DNA of 10,004 nucleotides from SAR116 cluster bacterium (GTDB taxonomy: Bacteria > Pseudomonadota > Alphaproteobacteria > Puniceispirillales > Marisalimonadaceae). Below the pieces are notes generated by a model. The model was not told the DNA's origin. It was given only the letters and a program-made list of their open reading frames with translations, and did not search any database. Both the position numbers and the translations under genes were made by a program. Each line of letters begins with the position of its first letter. The first letter of the stretch is position 1. The stretch lies in assembly GCA_002691795.1 (NCBI GenBank), contig NZIY01000070.1:1-10004 (forward strand), given 5' to 3'. This document shows, piece after piece, positions 1 through 7,164 of this stretch.

Positions 1-890
1 TTAAAAAATTAAACCAAATAATTAATGAGAATTCGCCTGACTTTATTTTCCATTTTGCCGCTCAAGCAATTGTATCAAAATCATTTGATAAACCTCTTGA
101 AACTTATAAAACTAATACACTAGGGACAGTTAATATGCTAGAAGCTATTCGACTTTATAAAGGAGACATAATCACTATTTTTATTACAAGCGATAAGGTT
201 TATGAGAATGTTGAATGGATTTGGGGATATAGAGAAATTGATCAGCTTGGTGGTAAGGATCCATATTCATCGTCTAAAGCCATGGCAGAACTAGCTATTA
301 ACTCTTATTTCAGAACATTTTTAAAATATAAAAATTTTAAAGTCGCTGTCGGAAGAGCAGGAAATGTTATTGGTGGAGGTGATTGGAGTGAAACAAGAAT
401 TATTCCAGATTGTATCAAAGCTTGGTCACAAAATAAAAAAGTAAAAATCAAAAATTTAAATTCAACTAGACCATGGCAGTTTGTTCTTGAACCAATAAGT
501 GGGTATTTTAGCTTGGCTCAAAAACTTTATCTTTCAGAGCTCAAAAGTGGAGAAGCTTTTAATTTTGGGCCTGTCTCGGATAATAATTTCACAGTAGAAG
601 AATTAGTAATTGAATTTAAAAAAAATTGGAAAAATGTTAATTATGAAGCTTCAAATGATAAAATAAAAATTTCTAAAGAAGCTGTACTCTTAAAATTAAA
701 TTGTGATAAAGCACTTAACGATCTGAAATGGAAACCTTCTTTAAATTTTAAAGAAACTGTAAAAATGACAGCTGACTGGTATCAAGAGCATTATATAAAT
801 AAAAATGAAGACATGTTCAATGTGACGTTGAAACAGATTATTGATTATTCCAGACGTGCAAAAAACAAAGGTTTGGAGTGGACCAATTAA
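1..890 (+). CDS. rfbG: CDP-glucose 4,6-dehydratase, 5'-truncated by the window edge
   Basis: This NAD-dependent SDR enzyme converts CDP-D-glucose to CDP-4-keto-6-deoxy-D-glucose in the cytoplasm, the second step of CDP-deoxysugar synthesis. The frame is open from the first base, with whole codons from position 3, so the ATG at 135 is internal. The 44 codons before it encode typical RfbG sequence (FHFAAQAIVSKSF, then PLETYKTNTLGTVNMLEA). About 295 residues are visible, against roughly 360 in the family, so some 60 N-terminal residues including the GxxGxxG nucleotide site are missing. In visible-fragment numbering, the TSDK active-site motif is at 62-65, followed by YENVEWIWGYRE, and the catalytic YSSSK is at 88-92. 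Further RfbG hallmarks are GRAGNVIGGGDW and RPWQFVLEP. The last is usually RPWQHVLEP, so a His is replaced by Phe. The partner cytidylyltransferase rfbF lies at 2614, with two genes in between. The family call is secure. What is made downstream of the 4-keto intermediate is not. Confidence 0.95.
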   Translation, partial: KKLNQIINENSPDFIFHFAAQAIVSKSFDKPLETYKTNTLGTVNMLEAIRLYKGDIITIFITSDKVYENVEWIWGYREIDQLGGKDPYSSSKAMAELAINSYFRTFLKYKNFKVAVGRAGNVIGGGDWSETRIIPDCIKAWSQNKKVKIKNLNSTRPWQFVLEPISGYFSLAQKLYLSELKSGEAFNFGPVSDNNFTVEELVIEFKKNWKNVNYEASNDKIKISKEAVLLKLNCDKALNDLKWKPSLNFKETVKMTADWYQEHYINKNEDMFNVTLKQIIDYSRRAKNKGLEWTN

Positions 891-920
891 ATCATAAGAA
901 ATGTATAACTTAGTGTAATT

Positions 921-2111
921 ATGAAAATTTTAATTTATCTTGAAAATCTTCATAGGGGTGGTGTTGATACGTTTATAATTAATTTAATTAATTATTGGCC
1001 AGAAAAAAAAGATAAGTTCATTATATTAGCTAACCAAAATCATCCTGCCATTGATTTTTTTAAAATTAATATTGAAAAAAAAAATCAAGTAATTTCTTTC
1101 AATGTGCCTTTATACAATGAATTGATAAAAAAGTTTCCTAATTTATTTTTAATAAAAGTTTTCTTAAGAATTACTTTAATTTTGTACCAATATTTCTTAC
1201 TTAAAAAGGCATTTTCAAAAATTGAAGCAAGTTCTCTTATTGTAGCCAATGGAGGATATCCTGGAGGAGACACTTCAAGGTTAGCAAATATAGTTTGGAA
1301 AAGACTAGGAAAAAATAATAACATTCACAATGTAAATAATTTAGCAGTACAACCAAAAGGATTTTTAACATCAAGATTTGAAAATTTCTTTGATCATTGG
1401 TTGAAAATGTCTGTTGATCATTTCGTGTGTGTCTCTCAGGTTAGTGAGAAATATTTAAGAAAAAGAAAAAATTTAAGCCATATAAAAAATATTATTTATA
1501 TTTACCATGGTTTAAATCCAACGAAAAAAAAATCAAAAAAAATGTTAAGAAAATTAATAAATATAGAAAATAATGAAAAAATATGTTTAGTTTTAGCTAC
1601 TTATGAAAGAAGAAAAGGTCACTCTTTTTTAATCAAATCATTTAAAGAAGTTTTAAAAATTCGTAGTGATGTACACTTAGTATTTGTAGGGCATAGAAAT
1701 AAAAATGATTTAAATTATTTCAACTATTTAAAAACATTGCAAAATAATAAAATACATTTTTTAGATTTTGTTCCATATGCAACATCTTTTATAATTGAAT
1801 CTGATTTAGTTTTACTAGGGTCTCAAGAGTTTGAATCATTTGGACTTGTGGCTTTGGAAGCAATGATGTTAAAAAAACCAGTTATTACGACCAACTTAGA
1901 AGCATTTAAAGAGGTACTAGGTAAAGAAAATTTTGAAAATATTATTAAAAAAAATAATTATAAATCTTACTCTAATCAAATTATTAAAATGCTTAACAAT
2001 AAAAAGTATAGAAATGAATCTATAGAAAAAGGTTATAAAAGAGCGAACATTTTATTTAATCCATATCAAATGTGTTTAAAATATTATGATTTAATCAATA
2101 CAAAAAAATAA
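921..2111 (+). CDS. Glycosyltransferase family 4 (GT-B fold)
   Basis: This is a 396-residue glycosyltransferase predicted to transfer a sugar from a nucleotide donor to a growing lipid-linked glycan at the inner face of the membrane. The N-terminus (MKILIYLENLHRGGVDTFI) is a typical GT-B first strand plus the glycine loop that contacts the acceptor. The C-terminal half has the donor-binding Rossmann pattern: HGL near residue 199, ATYERRKGHSFLIKSF, VFVGH, and an EX7E motif with E305 and E313 inside EFESFGLVALEAM. It lies 30 bases after rfbG and 11 bases before the RmlC-like gene, interrupting the CDP-sugar genes, so it may use the CDP-derived sugar (inference). There is no clear Shine-Dalgarno sequence before the ATG. 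The gene is very A-rich, with runs of 8 to 10 A at 1075-1084, 1524-1532 and 1535-1542. Acceptor, donor and linkage cannot be read from sequence. Confidence 0.9.
   Translation: MKILIYLENLHRGGVDTFIINLINYWPEKKDKFIILANQNHPAIDFFKINIEKKNQVISFNVPLYNELIKKFPNLFLIKVFLRITLILYQYFLLKKAFSKIEASSLIVANGGYPGGDTSRLANIVWKRLGKNNNIHNVNNLAVQPKGFLTSRFENFFDHWLKMSVDHFVCVSQVSEKYLRKRKNLSHIKNIIYIYHGLNPTKKKSKKMLRKLINIENNEKICLVLATYERRKGHSFLIKSFKEVLKIRSDVHLVFVGHRNKNDLNYFNYLKTLQNNKIHFLDFVPYATSFIIESDLVLLGSQEFESFGLVALEAMMLKKPVITTNLEAFKEVLGKENFENIIKKNNYKSYSNQIIKMLNNKKYRNESIEKGYKRANILFNPYQMCLKYYDLINTKK
1075..1084 (+). repeat. A10 homopolymer inside the first GT4 gene
   Basis: Ten consecutive A residues encode a Glu-Lys-Lys-Lys-type stretch. 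Similar but shorter runs, A9 at 1524-1532 and A8 at 1535-1542, occur in the same gene. Such tracts can allow polymerase slippage. In DNA this AT-rich they may simply reflect lysine codons. Confidence 0.6.
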
Positions 2112-2131
2112 ATAAAAGAAAATTGAATTGC

Positions 2132-2590
2132 ATGACAAAAAATGAATTTAAAAGTGAAATTGAAAATTTAATTATCTCTCCTTTGAAACAAATAATTGAT
2201 GAAAGAGGAAAAATAATGCATATGTTAAAAAAAGATTCTGAAATATTTTCATCTTTTGGTGAAATATATTTTTCTACCTTAAACCCTGGTATTATAAAAG
2301 GATGGCATAGCCACAAAAAAAGTGTCTCTAACCTTTCTGTAATTCATGGTTTTGTAAAGTTAGTAATATTTGACGGCAGAACAAAAAGTAAGTCGAAAGA
2401 TAAATTGCAAATCTTAAATTTATCTGAAGTTAATTATTATTTAATTACAATACCTCCTGGTGTTTGGTATAGTTTTAAAAATATTGCTCAAGAAAAGACA
2501 ATTATAGCTAACTGTTCTACTTTGCAGTATGATGAAAAAGAATGTTTAAAAATGCCAATTAACGACCCAGCAATTCCTTTTTTTTGGTAA
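2132..2590 (+). CDS. RmlC-like nucleotide-sugar 3- or 3,5-epimerase (cupin)
   Basis: This is a 152-residue single-domain cupin of the dTDP-4-dehydrorhamnose 3,5-epimerase (RmlC) family, a short version of the usual 180 or so residues. Family marks in order are IDERGKI near the start, FGEIYFSTLNPGIIKGWHSHK with H59 (the likely catalytic base of the RmlC His) and H61, HGFVKLVIFDGR, and ITIPPGVWYSF. The C-terminal LQYDEKE and final FFW match the RmlC end (yYxPxxE ... W). I chose ATG at 2132 rather than the in-frame TTG at 2123. The purine-rich stretch AAAAGAA (2114-2120) sits about 11 bases from the ATG but only 2 from the TTG. No TDP-rhamnose genes are visible and rfbF follows 23 bases later, so the likely substrate is CDP-4-keto-6-deoxyglucose, epimerised at C3, C5 or both (inference). 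The regiochemistry is not readable. Confidence 0.85.
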   Translation: MTKNEFKSEIENLIISPLKQIIDERGKIMHMLKKDSEIFSSFGEIYFSTLNPGIIKGWHSHKKSVSNLSVIHGFVKLVIFDGRTKSKSKDKLQILNLSEVNYYLITIPPGVWYSFKNIAQEKTIIANCSTLQYDEKECLKMPINDPAIPFFW

Positions 2591-2602
2591 ATTTAAATTA
2601 AA

Positions 2603-2607
2603 AAGGT
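2603..2607 (+). promoter_or_regulatory. Shine-Dalgarno site of rfbF
   Basis: AAGGT ends six bases before the ATG at 2614. It is one of the few recognisable ribosome binding sites in the window and supports that start. Confidence 0.65.
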
Positions 2608-2613
2608 AAAAAC

Positions 2614-3396
2614 ATGAAAGTTGTAATTTTAGCAGGTGGCTTTGGAACAAGGATTAAAGATGTTGACGAAAATGTTCCAAAACCTATGTTAAAGATAGGA
2701 AATTATCCTATTATTTGGCACATAATGAAATATTTTTCTTCATTTGGTTTTAATGAATTTATTTTATGCCTTGGTTTCAAAGGAAATGTTATTAGAGATT
2801 TTTTCTATAATTATCATTTATATGTAAATGATGTTACTTTAAAACTTGGGGATAAAGCTAGTTTAGATAAACTTTATAACAAAGTAAAAGAAAATTGGGA
2901 AATTACTTTAGTTGATACAGGTATTGACAATATGACTGGGTCAAGAATATCTCAAATAAGGGAATATATTAAAGATGAAAATTTTTTTATTACTTACGGT
3001 GATGGTGTTGGAAATATAGATTTAAAATTACTTACCCAGTTTCATAAGAAACATAAAAAAATACTCACAGTCACTGGTGTTCGACCACCTGGAAGATTTG
3101 GTGAAATAAGAAGTTCAAATAATATTATAACTGAATTTAATGAAAAACCTCAAACTACTTCAGGCAGGATTTCTGGTGGATATTTTGTTGCAAACAAAAA
3201 ATTATTTGATTTTTTAGATAATGACAACAACCTAGTTTTTGAAGATAAACCAATTAATGAATTAGTTTTTCAAAAACAATTAATGGTATTTAATCATGAC
3301 GGTTTTTGGCATCCTATGGATACAAGAAGAGAACATCAAATTCTTAATGATTTATACTCAAGAAAAAAAGCTCCCTGGGTGAAATGGAAATATTAA
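2614..3396 (+). CDS. rfbF: Glucose-1-phosphate cytidylyltransferase
   Basis: The enzyme makes CDP-D-glucose and pyrophosphate from glucose-1-phosphate and CTP, the entry step for the rfbG product. The 260-residue length matches the family (about 257). The nucleotidyltransferase motif LAGGFGTR is at residues 6-13, followed by VPKPMLKIG with K23. The metal-binding aspartate D130 lies in FITYGDGVGNID. Specific RfbF signatures are TGVRPPGRFGEI, the SGGYFVANKKLFDF segment, and the C-terminal FWHPMDTRRE with D236 and APWVKW. These last elements separate it from dTDP-glucose (RmlA) and UDP-glucose (GalU) pyrophosphorylases. An AAGGT site precedes the ATG. It sits after the RmlC-like gene and 25 bases before an SDR gene. 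rfbF normally adjoins rfbG, but here two genes lie between them and the order is reversed. The assignment is strong. Confidence 0.96.
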   Translation: MKVVILAGGFGTRIKDVDENVPKPMLKIGNYPIIWHIMKYFSSFGFNEFILCLGFKGNVIRDFFYNYHLYVNDVTLKLGDKASLDKLYNKVKENWEITLVDTGIDNMTGSRISQIREYIKDENFFITYGDGVGNIDLKLLTQFHKKHKKILTVTGVRPPGRFGEIRSSNNIITEFNEKPQTTSGRISGGYFVANKKLFDFLDNDNNLVFEDKPINELVFQKQLMVFNHDGFWHPMDTRREHQILNDLYSRKKAPWVKWKY

Positions 3397-3421
3397 AATA
3401 CTTTTTTGATTAATTAATTTT

Positions 3422-4354
3422 ATGAATGTTTTAATTACAGGAGGTAATGGGTATATTGGTGGAAGGTTGGCAAATTATTTGTCAAGATTTGAAACAAACA
3501 AACTTTTTTTGTCTTCAAGAAAAAATATCAATTTTTATAATAAAAAAATAAAATCAAGAAAAATTAATTGGAACAATACAAATGATATTTTAAATTCATG
3601 CAGTAATATGGATGTTGTTATACATTTAGCAGGAATGAATGCACAAACTTGTTTAAAATATCCTGATGAAGCTAAAATATTTAACGTACAAAATACTTTG
3701 AACCTTTTTGAATCAGCTACTAGGTATAATATTAAAAAATTTATATTTCTAAGTAGTATTCATGTCTATGGAGATAATTTAGTTTCAAAAATAAATGAAG
3801 ATTGTCTAAAAAAACCAGTTGGACCTTACGCTCATACAAAAAGTTTAGCTGAAGATAAATTATTAAAATTAAATGAAAAATCAAAATTAGATCTATTCTT
3901 ATTAAGATTATCAAATGTTTTTGGTCCTCCGAGAAACAATTTAAGTGAATGTTGGTCACTTGTATTTAATGATTTTACAAATCAAGCTATGAGAACAGGA
4001 AATATTTTGGTTAAATCAAACGGAACTCAGATGCGAGATTTTATGACTATGACTGATTTTTGTAGATCAATTAATCATATTATAAGCAATTTTGATAGTT
4101 CAATAAAATATAACATTTTTAATATAGGTGGAAATAAAACCCTTAAGATTTCTGATGTGGCAAATATAATTAAATCAAGATCTAAAAGATTTTTGAAAAA
4201 TGTAAAAATTAATTATGCTAGCTCAGTATCCAATAACAATGAAATTGTTTTTGATTACGACATTTCAAGATTTTTTTCTACAGATTTCAAATTAAAAAAA
4301 GATTTTACTGAAGAATTAGACGAATTGTTGCAATATGTTAAAAATAATTTTTAA
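3422..4354 (+). CDS. NAD-dependent epimerase/dehydratase, likely CDP-sugar 4-reductase or epimerase
   Basis: This 310-residue extended SDR protein has the Rossmann motif TGGNGYIGG with G7, G10 and G13. It also has HLAGMN and the usual NTLNLFESA helix. The catalytic set is S111-S112 in SSIHVYG plus Y136 and K140 in YAHTK. RLSNVFGPP follows and is typical of the substrate side. The sequence is intact and of normal length. Family members act as sugar-nucleotide 4-epimerases or 4-ketoreductases. Following rfbF, rfbG and an RmlC-like epimerase, the simplest role is reducing the C4 ketone of a CDP-4-keto-6-deoxyhexose to give the finished CDP-sugar (inference). The alternative is a 4-epimerase on a UDP- or CDP-sugar. 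The start lies 25 bases after rfbF without a visible Shine-Dalgarno. The ATG is confirmed by the glycine motif starting at residue 7, as expected. Confidence 0.85.
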   Translation: MNVLITGGNGYIGGRLANYLSRFETNKLFLSSRKNINFYNKKIKSRKINWNNTNDILNSCSNMDVVIHLAGMNAQTCLKYPDEAKIFNVQNTLNLFESATRYNIKKFIFLSSIHVYGDNLVSKINEDCLKKPVGPYAHTKSLAEDKLLKLNEKSKLDLFLLRLSNVFGPPRNNLSECWSLVFNDFTNQAMRTGNILVKSNGTQMRDFMTMTDFCRSINHIISNFDSSIKYNIFNIGGNKTLKISDVANIIKSRSKRFLKNVKINYASSVSNNNEIVFDYDISRFFSTDFKLKKDFTEELDELLQYVKNNF

Positions 4355-4397
4355 TTTTACTTAATTGATTTAAATATAGTAATAAAATTTAACTTAC

Positions 4398-4402
4398 AAG
4401 GT
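4398..4402 (+). promoter_or_regulatory. Shine-Dalgarno site that fixes a TTG start
   Basis: AAGGT sits six bases upstream of TTG 4409, which makes the TTG the credible initiator. The next in-frame ATG, at 4430, would delete the first beta strand of the GT2 fold. Confidence 0.7.
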
Positions 4403-4408
4403 AATAAC

Positions 4409-5281
4409 TTGATCAAATTTAGTGTAGTAATGCCAACTTTCAATCAGGCAAATTTTATTGAAAAGGCAATCTTATCTATATTAAGCCAAACTGAAAGAAG
4501 TTTTGAATTAATAGTAGTTAACAACTACTCATCTGATAATACATATGAAATAGTTAACTCGTTTGATGATAATAGAATTAAAATTTTTAATTTTAATAAT
4601 AATGGGATAATAGCAGCATCAAGGAACTTAGGAATACTAAAATCGAATGGGAGTTTTATTGCGTTTCTTGATTCAGATGATATTTGGTATCCAACAAAAT
4701 TAGAAGAATGTTTGAAGATCATCAATAAAGGTTATAATTTTATTTCTCATAAAGTTCACTTTAAAGATAAAAACAAGTTAATTACAGGAATTGGGATTAA
4801 AAATGATTTTAATTTAGATTCATTATTGTTTAAAGGAAATTTTATTGCTACTTCGTCAGTAATAGTAAGCAAAGTTTTGTTGAATAAATTAAATGGCTTT
4901 AATACTAGAAAAGAAATAGTTAATTCAGAAGATTTTGATTTATGGTTGAGAATTTTAAGTTTAGAAAATGGATTTATGATACCGCTTTTTCTTGGAGAAA
5001 ATGTTATACATGATCTCAACGCCTCTAATGATATAGAAAAAAGTTATGTATCTGCCAAAAATGTTTTAGATTTATTTCTTAAAAATGAAAATATTTATAA
5101 AAAAAAGAAAAGTTTTGGTTTTTTATTATACTCATTTGGGATGGCTCACTTTAAGATAAATAGATATAAAGTTGCAATCAATTACTTTATAAAATCTTTT
5201 GAGAACAACCCATTTTTAATTAGATGTTATATACTCATAATACTATCATACTTTAGAATTTTTTTTAAAATGTTGAAATAA
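4409..5281 (+). CDS. Family 2 glycosyltransferase with C-terminal TPR-like repeat
   Basis: This 290-residue GT-A enzyme probably adds one sugar to the repeat unit at the cytoplasmic membrane face. It starts at TTG, supported by AAGGT at 4398-4402. The N-terminal strand FSVVMPTFNQANFIEKAI and the segment SILSQTERSFELIVVNNYSSDNT are typical GT2. The usual VDDxS is here VNNYS, so the first Asp is Asn. The metal/nucleotide DXD is D88-S-D90-D91 in FLDSDDIWYPTKL, preceded by AASRNLGI. SEDFDLWLRIL near residue 175 is the usual acceptor-side region. Residues 237-270 match one tetratricopeptide repeat (G244, A256, F260, P268 at consensus spacing). The last 20 or so residues are hydrophobic (FLIRCYILIILSYFRIFF) and may bind the membrane. 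The gene is 54 bases after the SDR gene and 9 before the AsnB-like gene. Donor and acceptor are unknown. Confidence 0.9.
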   Translation: MIKFSVVMPTFNQANFIEKAILSILSQTERSFELIVVNNYSSDNTYEIVNSFDDNRIKIFNFNNNGIIAASRNLGILKSNGSFIAFLDSDDIWYPTKLEECLKIINKGYNFISHKVHFKDKNKLITGIGIKNDFNLDSLLFKGNFIATSSVIVSKVLLNKLNGFNTRKEIVNSEDFDLWLRILSLENGFMIPLFLGENVIHDLNASNDIEKSYVSAKNVLDLFLKNENIYKKKKSFGFLLYSFGMAHFKINRYKVAINYFIKSFENNPFLIRCYILIILSYFRIFFKMLK

Positions 5282-5290
5282 ATAATTTTT

Positions 5291-7156
5291 ATGTGTGGAA
5301 TTTTAGGTAAAGTTGATTTTAATGAAAAAATAAATAAAGATGATTTTGTTCAATCTTTAGCACTCTTAAGGCATAGAGGACCTGACAATAAAAATATTCT
5401 TGAGTTACCAAATGCTCTATTTGGACATCAAAGGCTAAGTATTTTAGATCTCTCGAAAAATGCCGATCAACCTATGCAATCTAGTGATGGTAGGTACACG
5501 ATCATTTACAACGGAGAAATATACAATTTTAAATCTTTAAAAAAACAACTTTCAAATGATAATAAACATTGGAAAAGTAACTCTGACACTGAGGTAGTTC
5601 TTAAATCATATGAAAAATGGGGAATAGATTGCTTAGATAAATTTGAAGGGATGTTTGCATTTGTTATTTGGGATAATTTGAAAAAACAAATATTTGGTGC
5701 TAGAGACAGAATCGGTGTTAAACCATTTTATTATTATAGTAAAAATCAGAGCTTTACTTTTTCTTCAAGACCAAGTCCTATAATAAAATTAAATAAAAAT
5801 CTACAAAATCATTTTAATTTAAAATCTATTGAATTATATTTGCATGCTGGTTATGTGCCAGCACCCTATTCAGTTTATAAAGGTATTTGTCAATTAAAAC
5901 CAGGTCAGTATCTTTTATGGAACCAAAAAAGTGATTTAAAAATCAAAGAGTGGTGGAGTTCAAATAAATTTATTGAAAAAAAAGAATTTAATTTTATTAA
6001 TGAAAGTGAAATTATTGATAAATTAGAATGTCTTCTCTTAGAATCTGTGGAAAAAAGACTAATTAGTGACGTCCCTATAGGGGTATTTCTATCAGGAGGA
6101 CTTGATAGCTCACTAATTGCTTCCATGGCATCTAAAATAAAGAGAACACAAATTAAAACGTATTCTATTGGGTTTGAAAATAATAAATATGATGAAACTT
6201 ATTATTCTTCAATGGTTGCAAATCACATAGGATCTGATCATAAAATTAAATTTTTAAATCACACTGATTTATTAAATGTACTTGATGAATTTGAAAATAA
6301 TTTTGATGAACCATTTTCAGACAGTGCATCTTTTCCAACACTTGCAATTTCAAAATTTGCAAGGAAAGATGTTAAAGTTGTACTATCAGGTGATGGGAGT
6401 GATGAATTATTTGGAGGTTATAATTATTACAAATTTATAGAAAAATTTCATCTGATTCTTAAATCACCGCTCTTTTTAAGAAATATTATTCATTATCTTT
6501 TTAAGTTAGTTCCATCGCATAAATTAAATTTAATTTCAGAATGTATAACTAAAAAAGACATAATAGAAATATATAGTTTTATGAGAAGTGTCTCTAAAAA
6601 TTTTCATAATTCACATCCGAGTAAAACAATCAATCCATTTTACGAATTATACTATGAATCTTTCAAAAAAATGCCGAAAAATGAAACACCGCAACAATAC
6701 GCATCTAGATTAGATCTATTACATACATTAGGTGACGGGTATCTTCAAAAGGTGGATTTGTCATCCATGTCATTTTCATTAGAGGCAAGAGAACCATATC
6801 TAGATAAAAATATTGTTGAGTTTGCGCTTGGTTTACCATTTAAATATAAATTATCTAAAAATATTTCAAAATATATCTTAAAAAGAGTAGCTTCAAATTA
6901 TTTGCCTAAAGAAATTATTAATAGATCTAAAAAGGGTTTTGAAGTTCCTATTTCAGAATGGTTAAAAGGACCACTAAAAAAATGGTCATTAGAAAGAATT
7001 GAAGATAACACCTTATATCATAATCTTCCTATAAATATTAATGATGTTAGAAAGTTATTCAAAGTTCATCTAAAGGGTTATAGAAACGTCACACCATATT
7101 TATGGAATGTTATCATTTTATTAAATTTTATTCAAAAAAATAGGAATTTATCATAA
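5291..7156 (+). CDS. asnB: Glutamine-hydrolysing asparagine synthase-like amidotransferase
   Basis: The protein has 621 residues, longer than E. coli AsnB (about 554) and closer to Bacillus-type enzymes. The N-terminal glutaminase domain begins MCGILGKVDF, where Cys2 becomes the catalytic nucleophile after Met removal. It continues with RHRGPDN, FGHQRLSILDLS, YNGEIYNF, SDTEVVL and ARDRIGVKPFYY. The synthetase domain has the ATP-binding PP-loop SGGLDSS at 268-274, SYSIGFE-type sequence, and SGDGSDELFGGY from 366. The C-terminal EAREPYLD and SKKGFEVPISEWL also match AsnB. Both active sites look intact. In the standard reaction it transfers ammonia from glutamine to AMP-activated aspartate. It lies between two glycosyltransferase genes with gaps of 9 and 8 bases. 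Homologues in such clusters (the WbpS type of Pseudomonas O-antigen loci) amidate sugars, so it may make an amide on a uronic acid. That role is inferred from context only. Confidence 0.9.
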   Translation: MCGILGKVDFNEKINKDDFVQSLALLRHRGPDNKNILELPNALFGHQRLSILDLSKNADQPMQSSDGRYTIIYNGEIYNFKSLKKQLSNDNKHWKSNSDTEVVLKSYEKWGIDCLDKFEGMFAFVIWDNLKKQIFGARDRIGVKPFYYYSKNQSFTFSSRPSPIIKLNKNLQNHFNLKSIELYLHAGYVPAPYSVYKGICQLKPGQYLLWNQKSDLKIKEWWSSNKFIEKKEFNFINESEIIDKLECLLLESVEKRLISDVPIGVFLSGGLDSSLIASMASKIKRTQIKTYSIGFENNKYDETYYSSMVANHIGSDHKIKFLNHTDLLNVLDEFENNFDEPFSDSASFPTLAISKFARKDVKVVLSGDGSDELFGGYNYYKFIEKFHLILKSPLFLRNIIHYLFKLVPSHKLNLISECITKKDIIEIYSFMRSVSKNFHNSHPSKTINPFYELYYESFKKMPKNETPQQYASRLDLLHTLGDGYLQKVDLSSMSFSLEAREPYLDKNIVEFALGLPFKYKLSKNISKYILKRVASNYLPKEIINRSKKGFEVPISEWLKGPLKKWSLERIEDNTLYHNLPININDVRKLFKVHLKGYRNVTPYLWNVIILLNFIQKNRNLS

Positions 7157-7164
7157 TATAAATT

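Noticed and set aside
135..137. ATG at 135 as the start of the first gene
   Set aside because: The same frame is open to the left edge and the 44 preceding codons encode conserved RfbG sequence, so this Met is internal.
978..994. AATTAATT-type palindrome in the first GT4 gene
   Set aside because: It is made only of A and T within coding sequence, so it is best explained by base composition.
2123..2125. TTG at 2123 as start of the RmlC-like gene
   Set aside because: It lies only two bases from the purine-rich stretch. An ATG three codons later is better placed and costs no conserved residue.
4355..4408. Terminator or small RNA in the 54-base gap before the GT2 gene
   Set aside because: No GC-containing stem and no T run after a hairpin. 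Only the AAGGT ribosome site stands out.
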